This document shows positions 63,299 through 64,000 of a stretch of 64,000 nucleotides of DNA, piece by piece. The stretch covers positions 258,108 through 322,107 of the forward strand of contig NZ_LJTC01000002.1 of the NCBI RefSeq assembly GCF_001306915.1, read 5' to 3'. A program made the translations under genes and the position numbers. Within the stretch, counting starts at the first letter, position 1. The number at the start of each line of letters is the position of its first letter. Below the pieces are notes generated by a model. That model did not search any database. It worked only from the letters and a program-made list of their open reading frames with translations, and was not told the DNA's origin. Source of the DNA: Pseudoalteromonas lipolytica. GTDB taxonomy: Bacteria; Pseudomonadota; Gammaproteobacteria; Enterobacterales; Alteromonadaceae.

Positions 63299-63979
63299 TT
63301 ACAAACCAAGTTCTGCCATAAAATCATCATCTGCATCGTCTGCTTGTGATGACGCTTTTTGCTTTTCAGCTTTTTGTTTAGCTTCGTTTTCGATGATGTC
63401 ATCTGGGTCAACCGCTTCTGAAATATCAAAGTCATGTAGTTTGATAAATTCAGTTTTATCCATGGCTAATTCTAGATAGAAGATATTTTGCTTCGCTGTG
63501 GTGAAAGTCACACGGCGTGCTTGTGGTCTATCCATGGTGGTATCAACAGAAATTTGCACCTGTTTATTAATCGCCATCATCTTAGGTTGGTTTTGCGTAA
63601 TAGAAGTATGCAGTTGGTCGCGTACTTTTGACGTAAAGTCACCAACGATTTGGTTCATCAGTTCGCCGAGTACGTTTGCCACATCATCTGATAAATGGCT
63701 TTGTGCAATTTCTTCTTCTGGCATTCCCATGTTACGCATGTAGTCATGGTAAATTTCCATGGCAGCTTGCGCTGTGAAGTTTGTTACCACAAGACCGGTA
63801 AAGCCACCATCGAACAATACAAAACAGCCAATATCTGGGCGCATACAGGTACGGGTAATTTTTTGAACCATGGCAGAATAACTAATACTGTTACCGCTTG
63901 CTGAAGACAGAACTCCAGTCACTGAATGACACAGAGTTGATAAGATATCTTCTGTACTGATCACTTTGCTTTTTGTCAT
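63299..63979 (-). CDS. DUF3334 protein (CheX-like fold)
   Basis: A 226-residue soluble protein of the DUF3334 family. A CheX/CheC-like E-x2-N pattern lies in VLGELMNQIVGDFTSKV near residue 105, and CMRPDIGCFVLFDGGFTGLVV forms the core sheet. The C-terminal 40 residues are acidic and Lys/Gln/Ala-rich (ENEAKQKAEKQKASSQADDA), probably a flexible tail. CheX-type proteins dephosphorylate receivers; whether this one does is unproven. GAGAAGTTTA precedes the ATG at 63979. It recalls the CheC domain at 11.3-12.3 kb, but the genes are not linked. Confidence 0.85.
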   Translation of the reverse strand: MTKSKVISTEDILSTLCHSVTGVLSSASGNSISYSAMVQKITRTCMRPDIGCFVLFDGGFTGLVVTNFTAQAAMEIYHDYMRNMGMPEEEIAQSHLSDDVANVLGELMNQIVGDFTSKVRDQLHTSITQNQPKMMAINKQVQISVDTTMDRPQARRVTFTTAKQNIFYLELAMDKTEFIKLHDFDISEAVDPDDIIENEAKQKAEKQKASSQADDADDDFMAELGL

Positions 63980-64000
63980 TAAACTTCTCTTTTTTGTACT

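Overview
The window is a stretch of chromosome from a marine gammaproteobacterium, most probably Pseudoalteromonas or a close Alteromonadales relative. The basis is the AT-leaning base composition, protein sequences typical of that group, the housekeeping order apt-dnaX-ybaB-recR-htpG-adk, a TonB2/TtpC-type energy transduction cluster with DUF3450, a chitin-sugar nag cluster with NagR-like operators, and an ACE-like M2 peptidase. I saw no rRNA, tRNA, insertion sequence, prophage or CRISPR array. The species call is inference; no search was run. Layout, left to right: the 3' end of a sensor histidine kinase (2-319); an orphan gene, endonuclease V and a MORN/YwqK-like orphan (0.4-3.0 kb); grxD and sodB, divergent around a region dense in inverted repeats (3.2-4.3 kb); the stress operon prkA-yeaH-spoVR-usp (4.6-10.2 kb); a two-gene signalling unit, REC-CheC plus PAS-GGDEF (10.3-12.3 kb); an exported thiol peroxidase (12.5-13.1 kb); then adk, htpG, recR, ybaB, dnaX and apt on the minus strand (13.1-20.0 kb). 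From 20.2 to 22.6 kb lies a compact RiPP cluster on the minus strand: a precursor with 15 EGKCG motifs, a DUF692 (MNIO) iron enzyme, its DUF2063 partner, and an unlisted 40-residue membrane protein just downstream. Next come dusC, a DksA/TraR-like zinc-finger gene and a lipoprotein, then the six-gene operon DUF3450-ttpC-exbB2-exbD2-tonB2-TPR (25.2-30.2 kb, minus). After a response regulator, a cold-shock gene, pyrC and a GAF-GAF-GGDEF-EAL protein come fadE, an M2 peptidase, a porin-like barrel, a permease-ATPase-PH operon (41.2-43.3 kb), metC and nudC. The GlcNAc genes nagB, nagX, nagA and nagK (45.7-49.9 kb) convert GlcNAc to fructose-6-phosphate; a 16-bp operator lies upstream of nagB and its exact reverse complement upstream of nagK. 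At 50.3-52.3 kb an NYN nuclease-like gene faces a SatD-DUF3307 pair; the gap holds three 18-bp palindromes spaced exactly 28 bp apart. The rest is an RhlE-type helicase, an Fe(II)/2OG oxygenase, an esterase-like hydrolase, an acetyltransferase, a pentapeptide protein coupled to a small membrane protein, aspS, DUF72 and YgjP-like genes, several orphans among arrays of a degenerate 7-nt repeat (61.2-63.3 kb), and a CheX-like DUF3334 gene. The items most worth following are the EGKCG RiPP cluster with its possible small membrane partner, the 28-bp-phased palindromes at satD, the palindromic divergent sodB/grxD promoter region, and a slippery heptamer inside dnaX.
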